Assembly: GCA_937898675.1 (NCBI GenBank)
Contig: CALEJB010000002.1
Location: forward strand, 47,624 to 111,623
Direction: 5' to 3'
Length of the DNA stretch: 64,000 nucleotides
Source: an uncultured Prevotellaceae bacterium
GTDB lineage: Bacteria > Bacteroidota > Bacteroidia > Bacteroidales > Muribaculaceae
In this document: piece after piece, positions 56,991-64,000 of the stretch
Layout: every line of letters starts with the position of its first letter
How positions within the stretch are numbered: position 1 is the first letter of the stretch
Notes under the pieces: model-generated
Seen by the model: only the letters and a program-made list of their open reading frames with translations
The model's database searches: none
What the model was told of the DNA's origin: nothing
Made by a program: the position numbers and the translations under genes

Positions 56991-58763
56991 ATGACCTCCC
57001 TGCCCATCAACATCGCACTGCCAAGCATGCGCAACGACATGACCATCGCCAAGGCGCAAATGGCCGTCTCGGGCACCATGCCACCGTGCAAGGGACTGGG
57101 ACAGGACATCATCACCGAGGTGCAACTGTGCTACATCGACTTCCTTATCACCAACCAGCGAAGCACCGAAGCCGAGAAAATTCTTGACGACCTGGTGCAC
57201 GACGAAGATGCCATGCAAGACATGCCCCTCATGTATGCCGCATGGCTGTGGCTGGCATACATGGCGCTGCTCATTGACGAAAACGAGCCTTCGCTGGCAT
57301 TGGGAGCGGCTGAACAAGCCCTCACCGAACTCGTCAACCATCAGGGCAAAAAAACCGAGGACTTCCATGCCATCGTGGCCGTGCTGCTATACTATCTCGC
57401 CTCGGCCCACCACATCATGGGCGACAACGGCCGTGCCGCCAAGGAACTCACCAAGTCGCAGCAGCTGCTCGAGCGCCTCACCAAGCGCAACGAGGCGAGG
57501 TTTTCGGCCATGCTGCTCATCGCCGTCGAGTCATCGACCGAGGTCATCACGTCCAAGGTAAAGCAGATGAATGTCCTGGCATATTATCAGAGCGCCAGCG
57601 AATTATATGCCAGCGAACTGAATAGCGGCGATGCCAATGCCACGCGCACCGCCATGACCAACCTGGTGGACACGCTGGGAAAACAGGGCGACATCATGCT
57701 GGAGATGGGAAACGGCCGCAATGCCGTCAAATACTTCACCAAGGCCCTGCGTTACCAGAAGAAACTGGGCGAAAAAATGGGCGAACGCGACCTGAAACTC
57801 TCCATCGGGCTGGCCAAGGCGCTCATGAAACTGATTAACCGCCGGGCGGCTGCCGAGCAACTGCTGCAATCGCTGTTGCCGCTGGCCCATCGTCTGGACG
57901 CCGGCAACGAGGTGCGGGAAATCGAGAATCTGCTGAACAACAAGAACAAAAATACCAACATCATGACACTGCTAAAGAGCATTTTTACCGCTGCCCTCAT
58001 CCTGGCGGGCACGCTGGGTATGCAAGCCCAGCTCATCATCGGGCACCGCGGCTCGCAATGGGGCGTGGAAAACACCAGCGAAGCCCTTATCAACGGCGCC
58101 AAGGCCGGTGCCTGGGGACTGGAATGTGACATCCGCGGCACCGCCGACGGCACGTTTGTCCTCAGCCACGACTCCAAACTCAAGCGGCTGGCGGGCCCCG
58201 ACAGCCTGGTGTGCAAAATCAGCACACGCGACATCCTGGACATTCCGCTGTCGCAGACGCGCCACGGGGTGACCTACACGGGACACATCGCCACGCTGGG
58301 CGAGTATCTGGACATTTGCAACGAGTATAATGTGGCGCCCGTCATCGAAATCAAGAAGGACGCTTACTTCCACAGCGAGAGCGAGACCGAGGACCCCTGC
58401 TATGACTTCATCCCGGCGCTCATCAAAATGCTGGACATGAAAGGCTGCAGCGACCGCGCGGTCATCATCTCGTTCTTGCCCGGCGTCATCGACTTCATCC
58501 ACCGCCACTACCCCGACATCACGGTGCAGGTGCTGGCCGGCGACCCGCCCATCGAGGACTGGGTGAACTGGTGCACCCGGCACCACATCGACTTGGACGT
58601 GGAATACAGCCTCCTCACCCAGGAAGCCGTTGACCAGCTCCACGCCGCCGGCCTCAAGGTCAATGTGTGGACCGTGGACAATGTCGAGAAATTTGAGAAC
58701 TGCAAAGCCATGGGCGTGGACTTTATCACCACCAACGCCCGATTTCCCCACGACCCTGAATAA
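56991..58763 (+). CDS. Fusion of a TPR-like protein with a glycerophosphodiester phosphodiesterase
   Basis: 590 residues in one open frame. Residues 1-324 are helical and TPR-like (YLASAHHIMGDNGRAAKELTKSQQLLERL; NGRNAVKYFTKALRYQKKLGE). At Met325 (57963) an apparent signal peptide begins (TLLKSIFTAALILAGTLGMQAQ), followed by a complete GDPD domain: LIIGHRGSQWGVENTSEAL, LECDIRGTADGTFVLSHDSKL, VIEIKKDAY and a TIM-barrel end NVWTVDNVEKFENC. GDPD enzymes hydrolyse glycerophosphodiesters to glycerol 3-phosphate. The layout implies a cytoplasmic TPR domain with a periplasmic enzyme, or two products from two starts. Confidence 0.82.
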   Translation: MTSLPINIALPSMRNDMTIAKAQMAVSGTMPPCKGLGQDIITEVQLCYIDFLITNQRSTEAEKILDDLVHDEDAMQDMPLMYAAWLWLAYMALLIDENEPSLALGAAEQALTELVNHQGKKTEDFHAIVAVLLYYLASAHHIMGDNGRAAKELTKSQQLLERLTKRNEARFSAMLLIAVESSTEVITSKVKQMNVLAYYQSASELYASELNSGDANATRTAMTNLVDTLGKQGDIMLEMGNGRNAVKYFTKALRYQKKLGEKMGERDLKLSIGLAKALMKLINRRAAAEQLLQSLLPLAHRLDAGNEVREIENLLNNKNKNTNIMTLLKSIFTAALILAGTLGMQAQLIIGHRGSQWGVENTSEALINGAKAGAWGLECDIRGTADGTFVLSHDSKLKRLAGPDSLVCKISTRDILDIPLSQTRHGVTYTGHIATLGEYLDICNEYNVAPVIEIKKDAYFHSESETEDPCYDFIPALIKMLDMKGCSDRAVIISFLPGVIDFIHRHYPDITVQVLAGDPPIEDWVNWCTRHHIDLDVEYSLLTQEAVDQLHAAGLKVNVWTVDNVEKFENCKAMGVDFITTNARFPHDPE

Positions 58764-58774
58764 ACCTGTCTTTC

Positions 58775-59269
58775 ATGTCAACCGAACTCAAGAAACAAGA
58801 TAACGCCGCATGCCAGGCTTTGCCGCATGTCGACGGCCTGACCGTGGGCATCGTCGCCGCCGAATGGAACAGCCAAATCACCGACGCCCTGATGCAGGGC
58901 GCCATCGACCGGCTTGTTGACGAAGGCTATGCCCGTGAGGATATCACCGTGGCACGCGTGCCCGGCACCGTTGAACTGACCTTTGCGGCCGCACAGATGG
59001 CACGCAGCGGCCGCTATGACGCCATCATCGAGATTGGCTGCGTCATCCGCGGCGGCACACCGCACTTTGACTATGTGTGCGACAATGTCACCCAGGGCTG
59101 CGCTTACCTCAACGCCACCCAGCAGGTGCCCATCATCTTCTGCGTCCTCACCTGCGACGACCAGCAGCAGGCCCTCGACCGCGCCGGCGGCGCCCTGTGC
59201 AACAAGGGCACCGAGGCCGCCGAGGCCGCCATCAAGATGGCCCACTTCGCCCGCTGGCAGCAGAAGTAA
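58775..59269 (+). CDS. ribH: 6,7-dimethyl-8-ribityllumazine synthase
   Basis: Penultimate riboflavin enzyme, 164 residues. Family motifs: VGIVAAEWNSQITDALMQGA (substrate-binding Trp/Asn), VPGTVELTFAAAQMA, IIEIGCVIRGGTPHFDYVCDNVTQG with the catalytic His, and GTEAAEAAIKMA at the end. It starts 11 bases after the TPR-GDPD gene. Other rib genes are not nearby. Confidence 0.96.
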   Translation: MSTELKKQDNAACQALPHVDGLTVGIVAAEWNSQITDALMQGAIDRLVDEGYAREDITVARVPGTVELTFAAAQMARSGRYDAIIEIGCVIRGGTPHFDYVCDNVTQGCAYLNATQQVPIIFCVLTCDDQQQALDRAGGALCNKGTEAAEAAIKMAHFARWQQK

Positions 59270-59295
59270 GGCATCCAATACATACACGGATATAA

Positions 59296-59325
59296 GAAAA
59301 CGAGCCTCAATCAAGGCTCGTTTTC
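59296..59325. terminator. Bidirectional terminator between ribH and dtd
   Basis: A 12 bp perfect stem GAAAACGAGCCT/AGGCTCGTTTTC (59296-59307 with 59314-59325), with A and T runs for both directions. Confidence 0.92.
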
Positions 59326-59348
59326 TCTTGCATTATGCTCACGCACCA

Positions 59349-59801
59349 TCACTCCTTGAGGCGGCTGTCGATGATGATGGTCACCGGGCCGTCGTTGACG
59401 AGGGCGACCTGCATGTCGGCGCCAAAGACGCCCCTCTGCGTGGGCTTGCCGATTAACCGGGCCAGTTCGTCGCAATAGGCATCATACAGGGGCACCGCCA
59501 ACTCATGGCCCGCGGCGTGGATATAGGACGGGCGGTTGCCCTTCTTGGTCGAGGCGTTGAGCGTGAACTGGCTCACGGCCAGCACCTCGCCGCCGACATC
59601 GATGATGCTGCGGTTCATCACCCCGTTTTCGTCATCAAAGATGCGCAGGTTGGCGGTCTTCAGCGCCAGCCAGTTCACATCGTCGATGGTGTCGCCATGG
59701 GCGACGCCCACCAGCACCATATAGCCCTGGCCCACACTGCCGACCACAACCCCGCCGACCGTAACCGACGCTTGCCTGACACGCTGAATGACGATACGCA
59801 T
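59349..59801 (-). CDS. dtd: D-aminoacyl-tRNA deacylase
   Basis: Proofreading enzyme that removes D-amino acids from tRNA, 150 residues. Motifs: MRIVIQRVRQASVTVGG at the N terminus, the SQFTL motif (AVSQFTLNASTKKGNRPSY) and the C-terminal FGADMQVALVNDGPVTIIIDS with the NxGPVT element. Last gene of a minus-strand run after the ABC exporter, 21 bases downstream. Confidence 0.95.
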   Translation of the reverse strand: MRIVIQRVRQASVTVGGVVVGSVGQGYMVLVGVAHGDTIDDVNWLALKTANLRIFDDENGVMNRSIIDVGGEVLAVSQFTLNASTKKGNRPSYIHAAGHELAVPLYDAYCDELARLIGKPTQRGVFGADMQVALVNDGPVTIIIDSRLKE

Positions 59802-59822
59802 AATTAATTGTTTGTTAATAGA

Positions 59823-61121
59823 TTACTTCATCCACTTGATGAGGTCGCGCAACGAGGCCTTTTGGCCATAGTGCATGATGCCGCGGCGATAGATGCGGGC
59901 AGCGAGCCACACGATGGCCAGCGCCGTGCCAAACAGCAGTGCCAAACTCAATGCCAGTTGCCAGGCAGGCACGCCAAAGGGCAGCCGCACCATCATCACC
60001 ACTGGCGATGTGAACGGGATGATGGAACACCACACCGCCATGGGGCCCGAGGGATTCTCCATGCAGGCGATGCCGGCATACAGGGCAATAATCATGATGA
60101 GCATCACGGGCGTCATGAACTGCGACGAGTCGCTGGCCTGGTCCACAGCCGAGCCAAGGCCCGCAAACAGCGCACTGTAGAGCAGATAGCCGCCAATGAA
60201 GTAGAGCACAAAGTTCAGGATGATGTAAGTGATGTTGATGGAGGCAATCTGCTGCATCACGCTGGTCATCGTGTCCACATCGGAGCTTCCCGCCACGGCG
60301 ACCGTGGCGGCATCGGATGCCATGTTGATGCCCATTGCACCGCCAACGGCCATGCCGACGCCGAGCATCATCACTATCCAGATGGCCATCTGCGTCAGGC
60401 CCACAAGGCCCACGCCAATGATCTTGCCCAGCATGAGCTGGAACGGGCGGCAACTGCTCACCACCACCTCAACGATGCGGTTGGTCTTCTCCTCAATGAC
60501 GCTGTTCATGATCATAGCGCCATACATGAGCACGAACATATAGGTCAGGAACGACAGCGCGAAGCCAAAGCCCATGGCTGCGTCGGTCGAGGATTCCTCC
60601 TCGCCGGCATCGCTCCACTTGATGCTGTGCACATCCATCTCAACATGCGCCTTTTCCACCATCTCCTGCAGATTGGGGATGCCCATCGAGGCCAGGTGTG
60701 CAGCCTGGATGGTGTCTTCGAGCACCTTGCCCACTTGGGACACCAAGGCGGGCGTGATGGTGCCGTCGCTGTAGATGTTGACCGCACCCGTGCTGTCCAC
60801 ATCGTGCGGGATGACCACCACGGCGTCAAGGCTACCGTTGGATTTCTCATAGAACGCGCGGGCGTCGGTCACCGTGTCGCCCTTGAGCGCCACAAAACTG
60901 TACATGTCGTCGCTCTTGAGCGCAGCGGCATAGCGGCCCGTCTCGTCGATGACGGCAATCTGCTGAATATCGCTGCCCTTGTCGTTGAGCCATGCCAGCC
61001 ACACGGGGATGGCAACGATGACCACCATGAGCAACGGCAGCAGCAGCGTCATGATGATGAATGACTTGCGCCCGACGATGGATAAATATTCACGGGCGAT
61101 GATGAGGCGAAGCTTATTCAT
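59823..61121 (-). CDS. ABC-2 type transporter permease (NatB-like)
   Basis: 432 residues: one N-terminal helix (about 20-42, SFIIMTLLLPLLMVVIVAIPVWLAW), a large extracytoplasmic domain (about 45-230) and a cluster of five or six helices at the C-terminal half (from about residue 190: AMGFGFALSFLTYMFVLMYGAMIMNSVIEEKTNRIVEVVVSSC). The EEKTNRIVEVVVSS turn is typical of the NatB/ABC-2 family. It overlaps the ATPase gene by eight bases. Exports sodium or another small ligand in known relatives; substrate here unknown. Confidence 0.9.
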   Translation of the reverse strand: MNKLRLIIAREYLSIVGRKSFIIMTLLLPLLMVVIVAIPVWLAWLNDKGSDIQQIAVIDETGRYAAALKSDDMYSFVALKGDTVTDARAFYEKSNGSLDAVVVIPHDVDSTGAVNIYSDGTITPALVSQVGKVLEDTIQAAHLASMGIPNLQEMVEKAHVEMDVHSIKWSDAGEEESSTDAAMGFGFALSFLTYMFVLMYGAMIMNSVIEEKTNRIVEVVVSSCRPFQLMLGKIIGVGLVGLTQMAIWIVMMLGVGMAVGGAMGINMASDAATVAVAGSSDVDTMTSVMQQIASINITYIILNFVLYFIGGYLLYSALFAGLGSAVDQASDSSQFMTPVMLIMIIALYAGIACMENPSGPMAVWCSIIPFTSPVVMMVRLPFGVPAWQLALSLALLFGTALAIVWLAARIYRRGIMHYGQKASLRDLIKWMK

Positions 61122-62034
61122 TGTTCTGGGCAGTTAGGTTATTAGATTGTACAGTCTCGATAAATATCTCGTTCATGGTGGGCAGCACCTCATTGAATCC
61201 CGTGAGGCGGCAGTGCTCGTTGAGCCACACGATGGCATCGCGCACGGTCACGCCCTGGGCGAGTTTGATGTGGGTGTCATGCTGGCCCGGCTGCTTGGGC
61301 AGCAGGGTGAACAGCGCAGGATTCTCGCCGATGGCATCGGGGGTCTGCACCGCGATGATGTTCTTTTTATACTGTTGTTTCACATCGGCCACACTGCCCG
61401 TGAGCACCACATGGGCGTGGTTGATGAGCGTAATCTGCTGGCACACGGCCTCGACCGACGCCATGTTGTGGGTCGAGAACAGGATGGTGCTGCCCTGGTC
61501 GCGCAGGGCCAGGATTTCGACCTTGAGCTGCTCGGCATTCACGGGGTCAAAGCCCGAGAACGGCTCGTCGAAGATGAGCAGCGGCGGACGGTGAATGACG
61601 GTGCCAATGAATTGCACCTTTTGCTGCATGCCTTTGGACAGGGCCTCGACCTTCTTGTTTTCCCACTCCTTGAGGTCAAAGCGGTCGAGCCACCAGTGCA
61701 TCGACGCCACCGCGTCGGCCTTGGTCATGCCCTTGAGGCGGCCCAGATACACGATGTGGTCGCCCACCTTCATCTTCTTGTACAGACCACGCTCCTCGGG
61801 CAGGTAGCCAATGTGCGTGATGTCGTTGTCGGTCATCGGTTTGCCGTTGAGCAGCACGGTGCCCTCGTCGGCGGCGATGATGCGGTTGATGATGCGGATG
61901 AGGGTGCTCTTGCCCGCACCGTTAGGGCCCAGCAGGCCATAGATGCAGCCCTGGGGCACCTGCATGGAAACGCCTGCCAGGGCCGTATGCCCGTCGTAGC
62001 GCTTCACCACATTGTTAATATCAAGGTATGCCAT
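61114..62034 (-). CDS. ABC transporter ATP-binding protein (NatA-like)
   Basis: 306 residues. Walker A GPNGAGKST (about 36-44), signature ALSKGMQQKVQ (about 133-143), Walker B LLIFDEPFSGFD, then a C-terminal DUF4162-like extension (about 215-300) found in NatA/gliding-type exporters. First gene of the ABC-dtd run. Its leader carries an AACTCCT repeat just before the ATG, and its -7 box lies inside a short palindrome. Confidence 0.93.
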   Translation of the reverse strand: MAYLDINNVVKRYDGHTALAGVSMQVPQGCIYGLLGPNGAGKSTLIRIINRIIAADEGTVLLNGKPMTDNDITHIGYLPEERGLYKKMKVGDHIVYLGRLKGMTKADAVASMHWWLDRFDLKEWENKKVEALSKGMQQKVQFIGTVIHRPPLLIFDEPFSGFDPVNAEQLKVEILALRDQGSTILFSTHNMASVEAVCQQITLINHAHVVLTGSVADVKQQYKKNIIAVQTPDAIGENPALFTLLPKQPGQHDTHIKLAQGVTVRDAIVWLNEHCRLTGFNEVLPTMNEIFIETVQSNNLTAQNNE

Positions 62035-62040
62035 TTTTTA

Positions 62041-62066
62041 GTTAGGAGTTAGGAGTTAGAAGTTGG
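62041..62066 (-). repeat. AACTCCT tandem repeat in the leader of the ABC gene
   Basis: On the minus strand CCAACTTCTAACTCC followed by TAACTCCTAAC ends 6 bases before the ATG at 62034, in the same orientation as the copies at 9485-9455 and 14875-14893. Confidence 0.7.
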
Positions 62067-62079
62067 TGTTTTGCTACCG

Positions 62080-62087
62080 CAAAGGTA
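62080..62087 (-). promoter_or_regulatory. -7 box of the ABC-dtd run inside a palindrome
   Basis: TACCTTTG on the minus strand lies in GCTACC-TTTGC-GGTAGC (62089-62073), a 6 bp inverted repeat. The gap 62035-62244 holds this, the leader repeat and no other recognised feature. Confidence 0.6.
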
Positions 62088-62244
62088 GCGATTTTATCCG
62101 TTAGACGAACAACCGCTATCGAAAATTACAAAAATCCGCGACTTTTTCATCAACGGCAACATAGCCACCTGACAACCAACAGGAAAATCAAGCAAAAGGG
62201 GTTCTAAAAGCCATCCCCTGGCGGCGTGTAGATACCTTGTTGTT

Positions 62245-63942
62245 TCAGGTGTTCGCTGTTGTTTCAGGTGTTTGGCCCCCCTGCTCGCGGCAGAGTTTCT
62301 GGAAGGCCGAGGGGGTGAGGCCCACGATGTCCTTGAAGATGGTGGTGAAGTTGCTGCGCGACTTGTAGCCCACACTGTTGGCGATGCCCTCGATGGTGTA
62401 ACTGCCATAGCCCTCGCTGTCCATCAGGCGGTGGCATGCCTCCTTGATGCGGTACTCGTTCAACAGCACATTGAAATTGCGCCCCTTGCAGGTGTTGATG
62501 ACGCGCGACACCACCCTGTGGTGGGCACCCACCATGTCAGCGAGGCGGTTGATGGCGAATGTGTCGTTGTATATCTCGTCTGACGATTCCATCACCGCCG
62601 TGATTTTCTCCATCAAGTCGAGGTCGGCGGCGGTGGGCTCGCCAGCGGCAGGTTTTTCGGATTTCTCATCGGGAGCGCCAGCAGCGGGCCGCAGTTCCTG
62701 GTTGGCGGCGAGCAGGGCGACGTTCTTTTCATACAGCAGGCGGTTGGTGCGGCGCGTCTTGCGGTAGTTCACCCACAGCACGCCCAGCAGCGCCAGCGCC
62801 AGCAGCGCGATGATGATGGCGCTCCACAGCACGATGGCCTGCATGCGCTGGCGGTAACTCATCTCGCTGATGCGCTCCCGCGACTGCTCCAGTTCCAGAT
62901 TGAGTTTCGCCTGGTCAATCTTGCCCACCTTGCTCTTGTTGATGAACTCGTCCTTGGTCATATAGTATTGCAGGGCATATTTGTCAGCCATCGCCTTGTT
63001 GCCGTCCTCCTCATAGTGCTGCTTGATAAGCCATAAAGTCTCTAATTGCTCAAAATTCAGACCGTTATCCATTAGCGACTGCTCGTGTTGGAGCAGCAGT
63101 TTCAATGCTTCAGCCCGCTTGCCGCTTTTTAGCATCACGGCATATTGGGCCATTTTGACCATGGCTTGAGCCTGGCTATAATCTTGCTCACTATAAGCCT
63201 TTGGATGGTTTAATGGAGTCTGCATGGCTTCAAATGCCTTGTCGTAATCGCCGTTGTTGTAATGGTCTATCGTATTACACATCACCTCGGCGACATTGCA
63301 ACTGGTGCCAAATCGTTTTTGCGCCTCACGGTATGCCTTGACGACTTCGGTCACCTCGTTGGCTTTGTCATATTTGAGGGCAAGATACAACGGGTTTGGT
63401 ATGGTGGTTTCCATTGTAATCCTGTTGATTTCCGTATATTGTTGATTTAATGCCTCTATTGATAGGTAGGATGCTTTGACGAAACTTTCCAGCACATCCC
63501 GGTTGAAGGCAAAGTTGTTTTCCAGGTCGTTTTGCATGGCAGCCAATATGGCTTGATCGTTTGCTATCTGGACCTGTGTCACGAATTGATATTTGACGGC
63601 GAGTTGTTCGGCTTTCAGCAGTTTTTCGGCAGCGAGTTGGTAGTTGTAAAAGCAAACAAGATACTGCAGACCCATATATCTGAAAGCGGCACAGCAGGCC
63701 TTAAGTTCCTGTCTCGTGAGATTCCCCTTGCCGTATTTGGTGGCCTGTATATTGGCGCACAGCATGGCGCTGTCAATCTGGTCGTGCTGCACATAGTAAT
63801 TGAGTTGATTAAAAAACTCATCAGGCGTGAGGTTGTAAAATCGCTCAAAGGTCTTGTCGTCGGTAGCTGGATGGGAGAAGCCTATCAAGGCACTCAACAC
63901 TGCCACAAGTATGATAAGGTATCGCTTGATGTTCATATTCAT
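62245..63942 (-). CDS. Membrane-spanning AraC-family regulator with periplasmic TPR-like domain, copy 3
   Basis: 565 residues from the ATG at 63942, with the same plan as the regulators at 19169 and 37713: export signal, periplasmic helical domain (QLAAEKLLKAEQLAVKYQF and later repeats), membrane helix (AIVLWSAIIIALLALALLGVLWVNY), short linker and AraC domain (YTIEGIANSVGYKSRSNFTTIFKDIVGLTPSAFQKLCRE). No secreted-protein partner is seen in the window; by analogy it would lie beyond base 64000 on the same strand. The last codons fall in a 19-base tandem duplication (62238-62271) that also supplies the stop. Confidence 0.88.
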   Translation of the reverse strand: MNMNIKRYLIILVAVLSALIGFSHPATDDKTFERFYNLTPDEFFNQLNYYVQHDQIDSAMLCANIQATKYGKGNLTRQELKACCAAFRYMGLQYLVCFYNYQLAAEKLLKAEQLAVKYQFVTQVQIANDQAILAAMQNDLENNFAFNRDVLESFVKASYLSIEALNQQYTEINRITMETTIPNPLYLALKYDKANEVTEVVKAYREAQKRFGTSCNVAEVMCNTIDHYNNGDYDKAFEAMQTPLNHPKAYSEQDYSQAQAMVKMAQYAVMLKSGKRAEALKLLLQHEQSLMDNGLNFEQLETLWLIKQHYEEDGNKAMADKYALQYYMTKDEFINKSKVGKIDQAKLNLELEQSRERISEMSYRQRMQAIVLWSAIIIALLALALLGVLWVNYRKTRRTNRLLYEKNVALLAANQELRPAAGAPDEKSEKPAAGEPTAADLDLMEKITAVMESSDEIYNDTFAINRLADMVGAHHRVVSRVINTCKGRNFNVLLNEYRIKEACHRLMDSEGYGSYTIEGIANSVGYKSRSNFTTIFKDIVGLTPSAFQKLCREQGGQTPETTANT

Positions 63943-64000
63943 TGCTGATTGTTGTTTACCACAAAGGTACACATTTTTTCAAACAACATAAACAACGATG
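63943..64000 (-). promoter_or_regulatory. Conserved control region of membrane AraC regulator 3 (cut by the window edge)
   Basis: Reverse complement matches the control regions at 19096-19168 and 37640-37712 except for two bases after the -7 box. TACCTTTG is at 63969-63962. The far end is outside the window. Confidence 0.7.

Overview
The window is a 64 kb piece of a Bacteroidota chromosome, most likely order Bacteroidales. Evidence: promoters of the TAnnTTTG type almost everywhere and few Shine-Dalgarno sites; a SusC/SusD pair; TonB/ExbBD next to pdxJ; DUF2723, YitT, MBOAT and T9SS-like C-terminal tails. Base composition is high in G+C by eye, which would suit a Muribaculaceae- or Prevotellaceae-like gut lineage, but no 16S gene is present and the genus cannot be fixed. 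No rRNA, CRISPR array, complete insertion sequence or prophage was seen. One tRNA (Pro, TGG) is present.

Layout. 0-11 kb: the 3' part of tryptophanase, then a long minus-strand block (yebC, pheT, tonB-exbD-exbB-pdxJ, an anchored hypothetical, an S66 carboxypeptidase, a GH3 hexosaminidase, a small beta-repeat protein). 11-16.5 kb: plus-strand DUF2723 membrane protein, polysaccharide deacetylase and queG. 16.5-21 kb: cassette 1, a large secreted protein followed by a membrane-anchored AraC regulator. 21-31.5 kb: housekeeping genes (YitT, holin-like protein, tdk, zinc-ribbon protein, Nif3-like, aspS, tRNA-Pro, cstA) and an MBOAT/SGNH acyl-transfer pair. 31.5-35 kb: a three-gene unit of unknown protein, MoxR-type AAA+ ATPase and VWA protein. 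35-39.5 kb: cassette 2, a paralogous copy of cassette 1. 39.5-46.3 kb: an ATPase/nuclease-like gene, a type II topoisomerase A subunit, an uncharacterised secreted protein, an S41 lipoprotein and a small beta-barrel. 46.4-53 kb (minus): pgeF and a susC/susD pair in which SusC carries a C-terminal OmpA-like domain. 53.3-59.3 kb: recF, DUF721, thioesterase, a KpsF-like isomerase, a PfkB homologue, a TPR-GDPD fusion and ribH. 59.3-62 kb (minus): ABC exporter and dtd. 62.2-64 kb: a third membrane AraC regulator running off the right edge.

The most system-like signal is the repeated cassette (16.6-20.9 kb, 35.2-39.4 kb, and the lone regulator at 62.2-64 kb). Each complete copy has a promoter, a secreted protein of about 738 residues, a conserved hairpin terminator, a TTGTT-rich control region that is nearly identical at all three loci, and a regulator with a periplasmic TPR-like domain, one membrane helix and a cytoplasmic AraC domain. 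The two secreted genes share a 247 bp perfect repeat over promoter, leader and signal-peptide region but diverge in the middle. Other unusual items are the SusC-OmpA fusion, the AAA/VWA unit whose metallopeptidase-like domain has lost its HExxH histidines, a PfkB homologue lacking the catalytic Asp, and a TPR-GDPD fusion with an internal signal peptide.
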